Below are positions 45,733 to 58,761 of a stretch of DNA of 64,000 nucleotides, piece after piece. This stretch comes from Typha latifolia. Its lineage: Eukaryota > Streptophyta > Magnoliopsida > Poales > Typhaceae. Every line of letters starts with the position of its first letter. Position 1 is the first letter of the stretch. The notes beneath the pieces were generated by a model that did not search any database, had not been told where the DNA came from, and was given only the letters and a program-made list of their open reading frames with translations. The stretch spans positions 23,834,704 through 23,898,703 of the forward strand of contig CM034099.1 of assembly GCA_019914945.1 (NCBI GenBank), in the 5' to 3' direction. The position numbers were made by a program, and so were the translations under genes.

Positions 45733-47977
45733 CTAACAAAAAATTTAAATACAGTGATATGCTCCATTCGTGGTATTTTATTTGATTGATAAAGAGAAAT
45801 CTTCATGACGAGAGACACTGGAATCTACAAGCAACATGCTAACCAGTTACACCGTAGACACCTTCACCAAGGAATCACAGCGTATGTACTTCGCACAACC
45901 AGGAATTCAGAATTCGATATGAAAGATTAAACTTAGCTATCCTTCCTATGGGTAGTCGGACTCCATTCCGCCATCCACTATCTCATCTAAGGTTGGATAC
46001 GATCTCAGCATCCTTCACTCCATGCTCCACCGGTATTTACGATATCCAGCAGGGCTCTTACAGCATAGCGTGACGAGCAACCAAAGCTCTGTTCGCTTGC
46101 AGCTCCATCCATCGGAGCAACATGACGACTTTGTGGTACCACTGGTGACCATGGACACGGACAACCTGAAACATTCCCATATTAGTATCTCATTATGAAG
46201 GAAAGCAAGCCATAGGTACATCACATTAAATGAAACACAGAACATTTTCCTTATAGTGGCATGTTGTCAAACCATTATAACAACCTAAAAACTTCCTTTC
46301 TCAGTTTTCAGGGCCACTCTTTCTATTGTCCGTACATTGTTAGACTTAAATGAGGGCGTCGCATACACTTTCAGCATAGAGAAGATGAGTATCAGGCCAT
46401 GACTACAAAGCCAACATTTGTTTTCTTACAGCTCATCTTAGTATAATACTCCTTTGCAATTGTAGCCACTTTCTTTCTTAACTATCTTCTACAAATTCAG
46501 TCTCCAAACAAAAGTATTAAAGAATTGGACGGATCTCAACGAGTGGAAATATCAATGAGGTTCCTAGTTCCTACATGTTTCATGTACTACTTAGAGCAGA
46601 GTAAATAAATATTGTATTAGTCCACGAAATTCAAGTTCAATGCAAAATTGCAACAGATCTGATCAGTATGATAAAATGGATCTGGTGATCATTACAAACT
46701 AGAAAATGGAAAAGCATATTAATGGTTCAACATAAACATAACTAGCCAAGAAAAAAGAATAGCAACGAAAAGTTACCTCAAATGCCAACGGCTAATAGAT
46801 AATACAAGCAACTCCTTCAGCAATGCAACTAAAGTCGAGCTATTTGAGAATGAAATATTTAAAGACTCTAGAAATGTTTTTGCTTCAGATCAGGTCAGCT
46901 TTACTTACATTGTGATCTATATCCCACTCAATTTCAGTTGGTTAGGTGTTCAATCTAATCCGACTGACTTACGATTGACTGAAAAAAGTTCAGAAAAAAG
47001 TTAGGTGCAGTCTTACAAAATAATTGACCATGTTTGTTTTGGTACACATGAATTAATTGTATATTAATTTTCAGCATAGGAACCATCTCTTCTGATACCA
47101 TAAACGAGTTCTTACGCTTCTAACATGAAGCATATGTATATGCAAAAAGTCAAATGAAAGAATTAAGACATAGAACAGGTCAAGTATGACAACCTTATCC
47201 TCCCCATCACAGCATTAAAATTGGCACACAGAAAATTTTAAAAACTTGAAACTACAATGCAGGAAACAAGAGGTATAAAATATTGCTTGCAGGTCCTTAA
47301 TTGTGCAAGTAAAAAGACATAAAAAAAAGGTCTGCTGAAGTTGCTCTTGTTTGCAGTTACTCATTATGCTTCAGTGGATATGAAGAACCCTAATTATTTA
47401 AATCGGCCAAATATGAGGTCCACCAAAAAATAAGCCAATGTGAGTCACTGGAAAACATCTTAGTCAGCCATAAGTGCTGGATGATAGGTCATAGTTCACC
47501 AAATATTTAATTTCCGAAATAGTTAATAGAGGTAGAAAGCAATCAGATTTCTGGGAGAATGCACTTACATTATGTTACAACAACAAAAAGAAGAGATAGA
47601 AAGCAAATATAGAATAATGACAAAGTTATAGAATAATAAACCACATGCACAGTCGAATCTGAAAAGCATAATAAAGCGCCATCATTTTGAGTTTAGCAAT
47701 ATGAATTCAAGTTTGCATAATTTACTATAAGATTAAGTTTCAAAATTAAGAAAATCTTGAAGTGACCTCTAGAATGCAAAGAGATTATAGCTTGCAAGGC
47801 AAGAATGCATGCCGCTGACTTGCAGCAACTGCTGTTCTTGGTCCTGCTGCAATCTAGGATACCTGTTAGAAAAAGCAACAGCACATGGTAGTCAGCTCAT
47901 ATAAGTATATAACCTTCTAACAAACAAGAAATATGGATGGTAATGTACCTCAAGGTGCTACTGGCATGATGTTCATT
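45733..47977. other. Region downstream of the RRM gene; possible spliced 3' UTR
   Basis: No coding region is supported. On the minus strand the sequence after the RRM stop codon reads CACCTTGAG|GTACAT, a possible donor. Further exon-like pieces lie near 47760-47860 and 46010-46170 (GC-richer, ending at CAG|GTTGTC-like sites), so the RRM transcript may have spliced non-coding 3' exons. RNA evidence would be needed to decide. Confidence 0.35.
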
Positions 47978-50900
47978 TCAACCTGCTGTTTGATCTGAAC
48001 CACTGCCTTGAGTAAACTGAGGTGAGTGAGCAGGGACTATGAAATGTGGCTGGGGTGGCAGCGGAGCTGCTACACCTGCATGAGTAATTTAACAATGACA
48101 ATGTGTGTGAATGAATCCTATAGTTAGCTAGATACAGATTTAATGAAAATTTCTGGTATAGTGGCTGCTTAGTACACTAATCATCAGGTCTGCGAAGCTT
48201 GATACAGACTACTATTAACAAAATAAATGAAGTTAAATGAGGAATCTACCTACTGGAAAGGGTGTCTGAATTGTAGGCCGGGGTGAAGATGTTACTCCGT
48301 TGACATTTAGCCCACTGAATTGAACAAAATGATGACCAGGCATCGTGTAACCTTGAACTGCAGTATAACCATGCCCACCAGGAATAGGCTGGCCCAATTG
48401 TCCAAACGGATAGATGGCTGTATTTACAGCACCTGGAATGCCATATGGTTGGAGGTATTGCGGTCCCATATAGGGATTATATACATTCTGCAACAGAAAT
48501 TCATATCATCATAGAGAATCTGGAAGTCATAAACATGATGGTCCAAATAACAAAAATTATAGGAATGACGATAGACATGATATTCAGATATTCAACCTGT
48601 GGATAGACGTATTCGGGTCCATATGTGGTGTAACTGCAAAAGAAGCAATAAATCCTTTGAACACATTACCTTTGGCACTTCAAATTTTGGAACATAAATA
48701 CTCACAGGTATCATGAAGAGAAAAGGAACTTAACATATTCCCTCCTTCCTTCCCTCCCTTCCTATCTCTAATTATAGAACATGCTACTGATATTTACATA
48801 TTCTTTCCACTTTCTAAGAGATGACTACTTTTTAACAAAAAAGTAGTCAAATTTAAGATAACTACAGTCATTTCCATTAGATAAATATTGTAATATAGAT
48901 GTTCTTGGGGGTTACATGTCAGAATCTGACTGACCTATAAGGTGGATATAAAATCCCTTGGTAGTTGAATGGAACTTGTTGATGATGAGTGGTACCTCCA
49001 ATATAACCCCCCCTTTGAGTTGAGACACCCGCAAAGTAGGGGCCAGCTGACCTTGGACGTGCTACGAGAAGAAAATTAGATTAAGTAAAAGGTGTTTACA
49101 ACAAACATCCAAAAGAAAGCATCATAGTAAACTCAAGATCACAAGGAGAAGCATAATAACCAAAATAAAATTGTTTCTCTCCAATTTACTTTGATTGATA
49201 TTGCATACAAAACGTGACAAAAGTTTAATCTCAGAATAACAGAATAGTATTTCATCCAGAGAGCATTTGATAAATGTTTTGCACGATGCAAACTACAGAG
49301 GTAGAAAACAGCTCTATTTCTTGAGATAAAGACTGCATCTCTAGAACCCCTAGAACATTGATCACCAAATATATGGAGATCTACATCTGTGCAGCTCATA
49401 TCAGTTCAAAATTAAAATCTTCATTTCAAAGAAATGGAATGCACTCCATGATGAAGTCTTAATATGGTGCCTGGAAATATGCACTCCATGACGACACTTT
49501 TGAGGTAGCTGCAAGTAAAATTTGTCACTTTTCAGCACTCCAGATATAGAGCACCCAATATAGGTCAACCTTTTGTGCTAAATATCCACCTCCTTTAACA
49601 TAAAATTGTCAAAATTATGTTTGCACACAGCTGTTAAAAAAGCTCACCGGCTTTAAATGAGCTGAGCCGAGCTGGATTTTTCAGCTTAAAAGGTTAATCG
49701 AGCCAAACCGAGCTAGAGTCGGCTCTCTTAAGCTCGGCTCGAATATGCTTGATATATAATAAGCAAGATGATATTATATATAGAGAGAGAGACCCAAAAA
49801 AATGTACAGATGTTATATAACATAGTTGGTTAAAACAACTTCTATTAACCCAGCCAACCTGGGTTAGAATCCTATGCTTCACCAATTATTTGCTATTTTG
49901 CCCATATAACATTATGATTATTGGATCGAGCTACAAACCAGCCCACTAAAACCACGAACCATTGAGCCGAGCTCGGTTTTTCTAGCTCGAATCAAGCTCG
50001 AGCTCGAGCTCGAGCTCGAACTGAGCTGAGTTTTTCCGGCTCTCGAGCCAAGCCGAGCTGGGCCCAGCTTGCCCAAGCTCGACTCGTTTACACCCCCAAA
50101 TGTAAATGCTTCCAACTCTCAACTATTATGCAGCTACATTTGTCCTTATATGTTCCAACTTTTCTTTGGACTGCCAAATACGTGCCACTTTGGTGCAGAG
50201 TACTGGATTCATTCAATGTAGAAAATATTTTGATAGGCAATGTTCAAAATAAGGAAAAACCATTTGCAAGGATGCATTGAATAAGGAATGGGGAGTCATA
50301 TAGGAGGCTTAGCATGTTCCACCATGTGATGCAAAAAATGGTTGAGGCCCCACCAAACACAAATAAAAGCTTCTTGCCACTGATAATCATGTAAGGTCAC
50401 CATACAACTTATAATAGATAAGACAACCAAATGCATGTAGACAGGAAAGATTTCAAGAAGCTGAAAAGTTGAAGCCTCAAAGAGCTTATGTTTCTACGAG
50501 TTGCTTCCACCTTATAGTGGTTTGTTAGCAAATTTCTGCAGTGTAATGAAAAACTAACTTCCATTCATTTACAAAAGGACAATGAGAATAAAACATAATG
50601 GCAACACGCCAACAAGATTATTAACATAAACAACAAAATATATAATGTCAAACAAACATCTAAGCTATAATGTCAATATCGTTCAATCAACAAACCAACT
50701 ACCATACAGTTTTGTGAGCCATGCATCAAAGATTAGAAGGATAATGTTCATTGCGCAAACACCTTATAATAGTACTGGAATCACATAAGCTTCACAAAGT
50801 ATTTAAAGCCTTCCCTTATAATTTGGCAATTTGATACAAAATGTTATGATAAGAATAAGATTACCATAAGAGAGAGCAGGCTGGGGGCGCCCTAGTGAAG

Positions 50901-51393
50901 CCAAATTGCAGTTTGCTTGCCTGCCATCAATCACCGGGTTTGGGTCCATGCATGCCCTCCTTGCGGATTCCGGATCACGGAAAGTAACCTATTCCCTCCG
51001 CACCAATCAACACCCCATCATAGGAGAATGAGACAAACATCAGCAGTTAACCCCCGATAACAAAATATTGAATTTCTGCACATTCTCAATCGAGAATCAA
51101 CAACTCCAGTCGAATTATCAAGATGAAGAAATCCGGGAAGAAAGAGCACTCACAAAACCATAACCCTTCGACCTCCCGGTGTTCTTGTCGGATATCACGA
51201 CGGCTTCAAGGATCTCCCCGAACCGCTCAAAGTACTGGCGCAGCGTCTCGCTCTTCGTCTCCCAGGCCAGTCCACCGACGAAGACCTTGGTGTACGTGGT
51301 GTCCCCAAAAGGAGAATTCAAGAGATGGAGCCCGGAGCTCGAGCTCGATGCCGACCCAGACGCCGAACCGGGCCGTGGATGGTGAAAAGCCAT
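47978..51393 (-). CDS. Single-RRM RNA-binding protein (6 coding exons)
   Basis: Exons in transcript order: 51393-51154, 50988-50865, 49061-48935, 48633-48597, 48487-48250, 48075-47978. They total 864 nt (287 aa) with all phases matching. After a Ser/Gly-rich N-terminus (about 1-30) comes one RRM with RNP2 KVFVGGLAW (about residues 36-44) and RNP1 KGYGFVTF across the first splice junction, then [26 protein letters not shown]. The C-terminal two-thirds is rich in Tyr, Gly, Pro and Gln ([26 protein letters not shown]), a low-complexity region. This layout is that of the plant ARP1/RBM24-38-like family; the RNA targets cannot be told from sequence. Intron 2 holds a GAGCTCG-family element. Confidence 0.92.
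49628..50100. mobile_element. Non-autonomous hAT-like element, GAGCTCG family, copy 4
   Basis: The left end CAGCTGTTAAAAAAGCTC is a degenerate form of the shared terminus. The right end GACTCGTTTACACCCCCA matches the family end GTTTACACCCC. Subterminal AGCTCGAGCTCGAGCTCGAG (about 49989-50013) is the purest form of the family's motif. An AT-rich middle separates the two motif-rich ends. No clear target duplication. It lies in intron 2 of the RRM gene. Confidence 0.6.
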
Positions 51394-52080
51394 GAAAATT
51401 TATCCAGAACTGACCTCAATCGAATAACCCAGCAAGCAGTTGGGCTCGAAAACAGCGAAAAGACGAACGCTGCGATCGGAACAAGGAAACCCTAATCTTG
51501 AGAGATGGAAGGAAAGATTGGGTGACGAAAAAAAAAAACAGAAATTGAGAGAAGATATGGCGACTCTATCAAACGAAAGCAACAATTAGGGTTTGGGAAT
51601 CGAAGCGCAGCCCCTAAACCCTCGAGGAGAAAAAAAAGAAAAAAGCAATCCAAGTACTTGACCTTTTCTGTCCAATTATTTATTAGTTTAATAATATTGT
51701 TGATAATATCAACTAACTAATTTGCATTTCTTTTCCCTTAGTGGCTGTCTCTATCTTGCTCTATTTATTTACTTTTTTCCAAGCACTATTCCAATTTACA
51801 AATTTTCTTTTTTAGTATTATATAGTTTTAAGCAAAATTTATAAGATACCTGAATATTTTTATGCCTTTTTATAATAATATAATTACCTTTTAACTGAAA
51901 AATAAAAATTTACAAGTACGAAGAAAAGGACTGAATCGGAAATTTGCGTCAGACGCTGCCACTCTCCCCGTCCTCTCTTCTCCTTCTTCTTTGTCTTCTC
52001 TTTCTTCTTCCCCGCCATGCACGCCACCCTCCCCACCTCCCTTTATCTCCTTCTTCCCCTCATTTACTCACTCAGCCCAG
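51394..52080. other. RRM gene leader and promoter
   Basis: The first 200 bp are leader-like on the minus strand, with AAACCCTAA-type elements at about 51488 and 51588. From about 51660 the sequence is AT-rich, then at 51950-52080 it becomes a pyrimidine-rich block (TCTTCTCC/CCTCCC). Confidence 0.5.
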
Positions 52081-53200
52081 GGTTAAGGGTATAGTGTATT
52101 TTATATGACTATACTATTAGCGGCCTACACCTGAGGTCAGGAGATCAGGTAGTTATACTACATAGTCAGGACTAGATTATGATGATAGAAGAACATGATT
52201 GTGAGGCAAGGATATAACTCTAGCGGCACCCGACGACGCAGGGTTAAGGCATCTGTTGATAAGCCGAGTGCTCCCGATTCTCTCGCTGAGGGCGGTGATG
52301 ATTTAGAGATAGTGAGGTATGAGCTTACGACCGGGGTCTTTAGTCTGATGGCCACAGACAACCGGTCACATGTAATGTTGTCATACACGTGTAGGTGGCA
52401 TTACCGCTAGATGTGTATATATCTCCACTCGATGTATGAGATGATGGATGGTTATGTGATGGATGATTGTTTCTTGAGAGTATTTACCCTGTGTGGTGAA
52501 TAGCTCGGTGAGTGATGATAAGTATGATTAATGCTTTGGTAGGCATGAGATGACTAAACTGTTCTTTTATTACTATACATAATATGTAAACACTATGATT
52601 AAGATGTGTACGAATAAGAGATTGTATCAAGATTTATATCTGTGTGGACTTATCGTGATACGTTTAGGAACTAGTATATTACAGGATAATGACTGGTAAT
52701 CTTTATCGATTGATTTAGTAACTTATGATAAGTTATTTCAACAAGCATATTATTATTGTTAGCAAATATAGGCATATATTGGATATACACATGTGATTTT
52801 ATTATTTTAGATTGTATGAATCCTACTCGCTGGGCTGTAAGCTTACCACCTCGTGGTGGCATTATTTCAGAGCTAGGAGACGCAGGCGTGGGTAGCAAGG
52901 AGTAGCTGCTTTTCTTTCTTTCAGTATGTCTATTAGTTGTATTAAGCCCCTGCGAGGGCGTTATGATTGATTATGTATTTTGAACTTTAGCATTATATTT
53001 TAGATGTATATTTAGAAGGCTTGTTATGGCCGGTGGAACTTATATCCAGACTCTTATGATTGTGTTTATTTTATGGTGAAGTGCTGTTGTGTGCCTTGTG
53101 AAATCCTTGTACTGATAAGTCATGTGATGCACCGCGTGGGGGAATTTATCCACGCGGTTTACACATGTATTTTGGAGGTTTGGGTGTTTCACTATAGAAG
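52080..53200. mobile_element. Possible LTR-retrotransposon (solo LTR?) remnant
   Basis: The stretch lacks convincing ORFs but has features often seen in plant gypsy-type LTRs: CTCGCTGGGCTGTAAGCTTACC (about 52830) and an end-like GGTTTGGGTGTTTCA (about 53177-53191). It also contains a perfect 9-bp inverted repeat ACCGCGTGG/CCACGCGGT at 53131-53139 and 53150-53158. No target duplication or second LTR was found, so both the class and the boundaries are tentative. Confidence 0.3.
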
Positions 53201-53988
53201 CTTACACTTTCTTATTTGAACTTAGAAAGAATTGAATTGATTTGGTACCTACTAGGATTTGGATTGAAACTTAAAAGAGAGCCCTTCTTTTTTCCTTTTT
53301 ACGCTAAGAAAGTGAACTTGTTAACTAGAAGTCATCGGACTCGCAATGCTTATGAAGTCAAAATCTAAAAGTAGTATTGAAAGTTCTGAATAGACTCCTT
53401 GCCATGTAAATCCAAATCACTACGCATCTCTATGAGTTTGTCGACCAAGGCCAATCTGTGACTTTGCTAGCGTCTCGAATAGTATGCTTTACAATATGGT
53501 GGGGGAATACGTGATAGAAGAGCTACCTGCATGAAGTAACTCCCTCTCATATCAATCGTAATATAAAGGCTTTCTAATATATCACTATAAGGAAATTTTA
53601 AAAAAGTCTTGTACACTGGGCTTTTCATATAAAGATCAATCCTTGCTTTTTCTAAAGAAACCCTCTTGTCTTTCATATTAAAAAAAATTTGTATCCAATT
53701 AACATATTACTGTTACCGTCACAAAACTTAAGTAATCGTACTTTTAAAATAAAAATTATATGATCGTGAGAGTATAAACCCATGAGATAAGGAGTGTTTG
53801 GCAAATTTTATATCGAATGTAAAGTGCTTTGCATGAATGTACAGACCAAGTCATTCATTGACTAGGCCTAATACTCTCATCCGACTGGGTGGGCCAACTG
53901 AAAAGGCTCAAGGCCCAACAGCAACAACTAGCTAGCCCACCCAATTGCATGCATGGTTAATTAGAAATCCCTTAAACATTTTGCATAC

Positions 53989-53989
<1 letters not shown>

Positions 53990-54022
<33 letters not shown>
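53990..54022. repeat. (AT)n microsatellite
   Basis: About sixteen uninterrupted AT units. Confidence 0.92.
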
Positions 54023-54024
<2 letters not shown>

Positions 54025-54818
54025 TTAATTTTGATGGGGACTATGAACACCTGTAAGCAACTGTAAAAAAAAACTATACGGTTCACACGTCTACTTCATT
54101 ATGAAGAAAGTTTGCCTAAAGCTAAAGATTGGCAAGAGGGTATTCTTAAGTAGTATCTTGCTATAACCAGCCTTGCATTAATAAGCCAGTTTCGTTCATT
54201 TTGCCACAGCTCATGATCCGATCCACATAATAATTGCGAGCAATTTTTTAAATTTTAAATTTCAAAAAAATATATTTTTTTATTTTTTTTGTGGCACACA
54301 TGAGACATGCAATAACCATTGGTTCTGGAATTTGTTGTTCGCTTTGTTTCTTGTGAAATGCACTCCACTGGTATTGTTAGGATTGACACATTTCTGTGGA
54401 TATATAAGCCAATGGTTTCGAAGGTATAGAGTTTGGCCACTAATCAATAGTTCGATATGGGATAAGAGATCTGTTTACTCACAATTAAGTATCCTAATCC
54501 TAAACATTTTATATAAAGATGTGATAAATATTGTACGCATACTCTCTCTTTCTCAAGATGGTTTAGATTATAGAAGCAAGAAGACGGGAAACACAATGCA
54601 TGGGAACAGAATCTATTCACGTGATGAAGATAAAATATTCGGTTGGTGAGGCAAATGCATCCTAGTAACAATGACAAGATGCATTGTATATTTCTTAAAT
54701 CATGCATGGAGTGACATGTTATTCTCGTTACGTCGTGTTAAAATGGTTTAAATTGAAATACGAGTACCTCCCAGACTACCATTCACTTCCCAACTAATTA
54801 TATTTTGGGTGCATATAT

Positions 54819-54844
54819 TTATATATATATATATATATATATAT
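54819..54844. repeat. (AT)n microsatellite
   Basis: About thirteen AT units in intergenic DNA. Confidence 0.9.
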
Positions 54845-54945
54845 CGATCTCTTCATTTATTTTTGATCGAATTCCTCTATTCCTCTCAGTGTCCTTGCTA
54901 TGGATCAAAGTCGTGCAATGTTAATTATAGCATTCAAAGGAATGT

Positions 54946-54970
54946 GATAGATAGATAGATAGATAGATAG
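54946..54970. repeat. (GATA)n microsatellite
   Basis: About six GATA units run in tandem. Confidence 0.9.
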
Positions 54971-55151
54971 CATCTTACAATAAATAGCATTTATGAAAAC
55001 AGCTCATTGATACGCGAGGTTCTTGCACAAAGGATATTCGAAACGTAAAGGCTATTACCGCTAACTCTATTTAAATTATTTGAGTAAACTGTTTGCTATA
55101 GCGTAGTCAATGGGTGATATTTAATGTTCGTTCGCCTTCAAATATCAGTAA

Positions 55152-55188
55152 GATATATATATATATATATATATATATCTATATATAT
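55152..55188. repeat. (AT)n microsatellite, interrupted
   Basis: AT units with a single C interruption, 450 bp upstream of the HMGR start. Confidence 0.88.
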
Positions 55189-55532
55189 CACGACCGTCAA
55201 CTCTCTAGTGTTCGTATCTTTAACGATATCGAACGCAATCTAAAGACTCTTACTGTTAGGGTGTAAGAATCGATTCAAATTTATCCAACCAAATCATATC
55301 ACACACAATCTAAAACTATTTAAAGGAAATATATACTGGATAGAATATGGAAACAAATCTCTCACAGCTGCGTAACGCCAACTAACCAAACCAAACCAAA
55401 CCCAATCATAAATGGTCTATTTAATATTTTAATTCCTCTCGTCTAATCTCAACCGTCTAACCAACAGCAATCGGACGTCTTGCAGGCCGTAGTACATTCA
55501 CCTCCCGGTGAAGCTACCGCGAGCTCATCAAT

Positions 55533-55539
55533 TATAAAG
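55533..55539 (+). promoter_or_regulatory. Candidate TATA box of HMGR
   Basis: TATAAAG lies 106 bp before the chosen start codon and would give a leader of about 75 nt, pyrimidine-rich (CTCCTTTCCTTCCC). Confidence 0.45.
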
Positions 55540-55638
55540 ACGCTCCTTTCCTTCCCTGGACATCCACGCTCAAAGGAAAAGCGTCAACCCGAGCTGTCCG
55601 GTCCTGAGTCTTCGTCCTTCGTCCCTCTCGGCTCCGAG

Positions 55639-58600
55639 ATGGAAGTTCGTCGGAGAAACCCCAAGAGCACCGCCCCACGAGGAGGGAAGGATGTCGGCGC
55701 TACCGGTGCATCCGCGCGTTTGCAGGCGTCGGATGCATTGCCGCTCCCGATCAGGCACACGAACCTCCTCTTCTCGGCGCTCTTCGCGGCGTCACTGGTC
55801 TACCTGATGCGGCGGTGGCGGGAAAAGATCCGGTCCTCTAGTCCTCTCCACGTAGTCGGCCTTGCAGAGATCTTTGCCATCTTTGGCCTCATTGCGTCCC
55901 TCATCTACCTTCTCAGCTTCTTCGGCATCGCCTTTGTCCAATCCATTGTCTCCTCCAGCGACGACGAAGAAGACTTCGTCCTCTCCAAGACCGCCGCTCC
56001 GACCCCCGCCCCCGCTCCCGCCCCCGCTCCCGCCCCTGTCCCCTGCGCCCTCCTCGGCTCACCCGATGCCGCGCCCGAGAAAATGCCGGTCGAGGACGAG
56101 GAGATCGTGGCCTCTGTTGTCGGCGGTAAGATTCCTTCGTACGTCCTCGAGTCAAAGCTGGGAGATTGCCGCAGAGCCGCCGGGATTCGGCGCGAGGCAT
56201 TGAGGAGGATTACCGGGAGAGGATTGGAAGGACTGCCGCTTGATGGATTCGATTACGGTTCTATTTTGGGGCAATGCTGCGAGTTGCCGGTGGGTTACGT
56301 GCAGCTGCCGGTGGGGATCGCAGGGCCATTGATTCTCGATGGAAGGGAGTATTATATCCCGATGGCGACCACTGAGGGGTGTTTGGTGGCGAGCACGAAT
56401 AGGGGATGTAAGGCCATTGGCGCATCGGGAGGGGCACAGAGCGTGGTGATGAAGGATGGAATGTCGCGGGCGCCAGCCGTGAGGCTGCCCTCGGCAAGAA
56501 GGGCCGCCGAGCTCAAGGCGTTCATGGAGGAGCCGGCTAATTTGGACACGCTGTCTGTAGTATTCAACCGGTATTTCTCCTTCTCTTTTAATTTCTTTTG
56601 CAATTTTCCCTGGTTTTGACTAAAGATTAGTTCTTTCTTTTCCCTATCTGGAAGTATAGTTGTCAGTTTCCTACTACATCTGTGAGCCTTTGAGCGCCGC
56701 AAGCTTACCCGTGTAATGTTTGATTATTGGTTCCTGCAGGATCTCTTAACTGTTCCCTGACCAAATTTGATTTTTTTGAAAAAAAATTCATTGTTTCTTC
56801 GTTTCTCTTTCTTTGATTGTGTATAGGACGTTTCGATCTTGTATTCGTTAATATCTCCTTCCTATGTGAAGTAAATACTGCATATTACCACTTACGTCCA
56901 ATTTCGTTTGAGCCAGTCACCTACCACCTTATAAATGTTATCTATGACTCCACTCTGTTAAGTTTTGCGCTTAGTTCTTCCTGCGTTGTAAAAATTTGCA
57001 CTGCCTCCATGTTCATTGAAACTTCTGCTGTTCTGCAGATCAAGCAGATTCGCAAGGCTGCAGGGAGTTCAATGCGCGCTCGCTGGGAGGAACCTTTACA
57101 TGAGATTTACTTGCAGCACTGGAGATGCCATGGGAATGAACATGGTGTCGAAGGGTGTCCAAAATGTCTTGGACTACCTGGAGACTGACTTCCCTGACAT
57201 GGATGTAATCAGCATCTCAGGTTTAGTTACTTTACTCTCTGTAAATCCATCCTAATAAACTAGCATAAATTGAATGAATTCTTAACAGTTTTTGATAAAA
57301 TTTTAGACCATGTTGAGAAATCTATGACTTTTTCTTGAGCAGGCAACTTTTGCTCAGACAAGAAGCCAGCTGCTGTGAATTGGATTGAAGGGCGTGGGAA
57401 ATCGGTAGTCTGTGAGGCAACCATCAAGGAGGAGGTGGTGAAGAAGGTTCTCAAGACCACTGTACCGGCTCTTGTGGAGCTAAACGTGATCAAGAATCTA
57501 GCTGGATCAGCTGTTGCTGGAGCTCTTGGAGGGTTCAACGCTCACGCAAGTAACATTGTATCTGCCATCTATATTGCCACTGGTCAAGATCCTGCCCAGA
57601 ATGTGGAGAGTTCTCAATGCATAACCATGATGGAGGCTGTGAATGATGGAAAGGATCTTCATATTTCCGTGACCATGCCATCTATTGAGGTATCGTTCCT
57701 TCTGTTTGTCATATTGCTCAGTCAATCTGTCTGTTCTATTTGGTACCTCAATAATCCTGTCATATTTTCTTTGTTCTCTGTATATATTTTATTCATTTAT
57801 CACCTCAAAAAGTTAAATTTAGGAGCACGATAGAACAAGGTATCCGATTCGGGATATGGTTAGCTGTGAAAGTGGGTAAAAGTTTTATCCTTTTGAAAAC
57901 TGTATGCACATATAAATTTTCCACTGTCTAGTTCATTATTGATCAGTCTTTATCTTCAGTGATAATTTGTCTCAATCTCACCTTTGTGGGGTGCGCTCCC
58001 TGTATTGATTTAATTCAGTAATTTCCAACATTAACTAATTTCAGCTTCTTTCTTTGGATTATCTCTGGAAATTATATGTGCCTTTTAACTTTCCTAGCTT
58101 TTCTTTATTCTCCCGACATTTTTAATTCAAATTTCATGATTGCCATTTATTTACTGGTTTCTCTAATCAATTTAGTTAACAAGTTGGGTAAATAGAAAAA
58201 GAAGAAAGGGAAATGGAATGGTTGATATTCTACGAATGTTAGCTTGCTCTGGCATGCCATATCTAGATAACTCCACTAACTAAACAGCTGTTTTTTTTGG
58301 GTATGTTCGATGAATCTTCTTTTAAGTTCTTAGTTTGCCAAGTTGCAGGCGTGATTGTTGCTCTCATGTATGTTCATTGGACGAAACTATTCGTTTGCAA
58401 ACTCCTTTTCTTTAATTCTCTCTCTTTTTTAATCTTCTAATATGTGCTGTCCTGTGCTTGAAAAGTAGAATAAATTATTGAGTCCAGTCATAAGAGAGTC
58501 ATTTTATTCGTGTTACAGGTGGGCACAGTTGGTGGCGGGACTCAACTGGCCTCACAAGCAGCCTGTTTGGACCTACTCGGAGTGAAGGGTGCCAATGTAG

Positions 58601-58761
58601 AATCCCCTGGGTCCAATGCCAGGCTGCTGGCCACCATAGTGGCAGGTGGTGTTCTCGCTGGGGAGCTCTCCCTCTTGTCTGCTCTTGCTGCTGGGCAGCT
58701 TGTGAAATCCCACATGAAATACAACAGATCCAGCAAAGATGTCACTAAAGCTGCCTCTTGA
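55639..58761 (+). CDS. HMGR: 3-hydroxy-3-methylglutaryl-CoA reductase (4 exons)
   Basis: Exons: 55639-56570, 57039-57220, 57343-57689, 58519-58761. They total 1704 nt (567 aa), typical of plant HMGR. The ATG at 55639 gives MEVRRRNP, the usual plant N-terminal Arg motif; the frame is open further upstream but has no earlier ATG. Two membrane helices (about residues 41-58 and 72-100) anchor it in the ER, followed by an acidic/Ala-Pro linker (about 105-150). Catalytic-domain motifs: [24 protein letters not shown] (catalytic Glu), [21 protein letters not shown] (Lys), GQDPAQN (Asp), [12 protein letters not shown], and the C-terminal KSHMKYNRS with the conserved His. The enzyme reduces HMG-CoA to mevalonate with NADPH, the committed step of cytosolic isoprenoid and sterol synthesis. 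KYNRSSKD near the C-terminus fits the plant SnRK1-type phosphorylation site region. Confidence 0.97.
56006..56044 (+). repeat. Ala-Pro coding repeat in the HMGR linker
   Basis: Tandem CCCGCCCCCGCTCC-type units encode alternating Pro-Ala ([14 protein letters not shown]). It lies in the variable linker between the membrane anchor and the catalytic domain, where HMGR isoforms differ most. Confidence 0.85.

Larger units (their letters stand above)
53200..55638. other. Gene-poor AT-rich region and HMGR upstream sequence
   Basis: No gene is supported. It contains several microsatellites listed separately. The last 250 bp become GC-richer and hold a candidate TATA box for the HMG-CoA reductase gene. 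Confidence 0.6.

Noticed and set aside
54946..54970. Short tandem units considered as a CRISPR-like array
   Set aside because: It is a simple GATA microsatellite in plant nuclear DNA with no spacers.
55480..55638. Upstream in-frame extension of HMGR (53 residues)
   Set aside because: The frame is open but begins with TTG, not ATG; the first ATG at 55639 gives the family-typical MEVRRR start, and a TATA-like box lies inside the extension.
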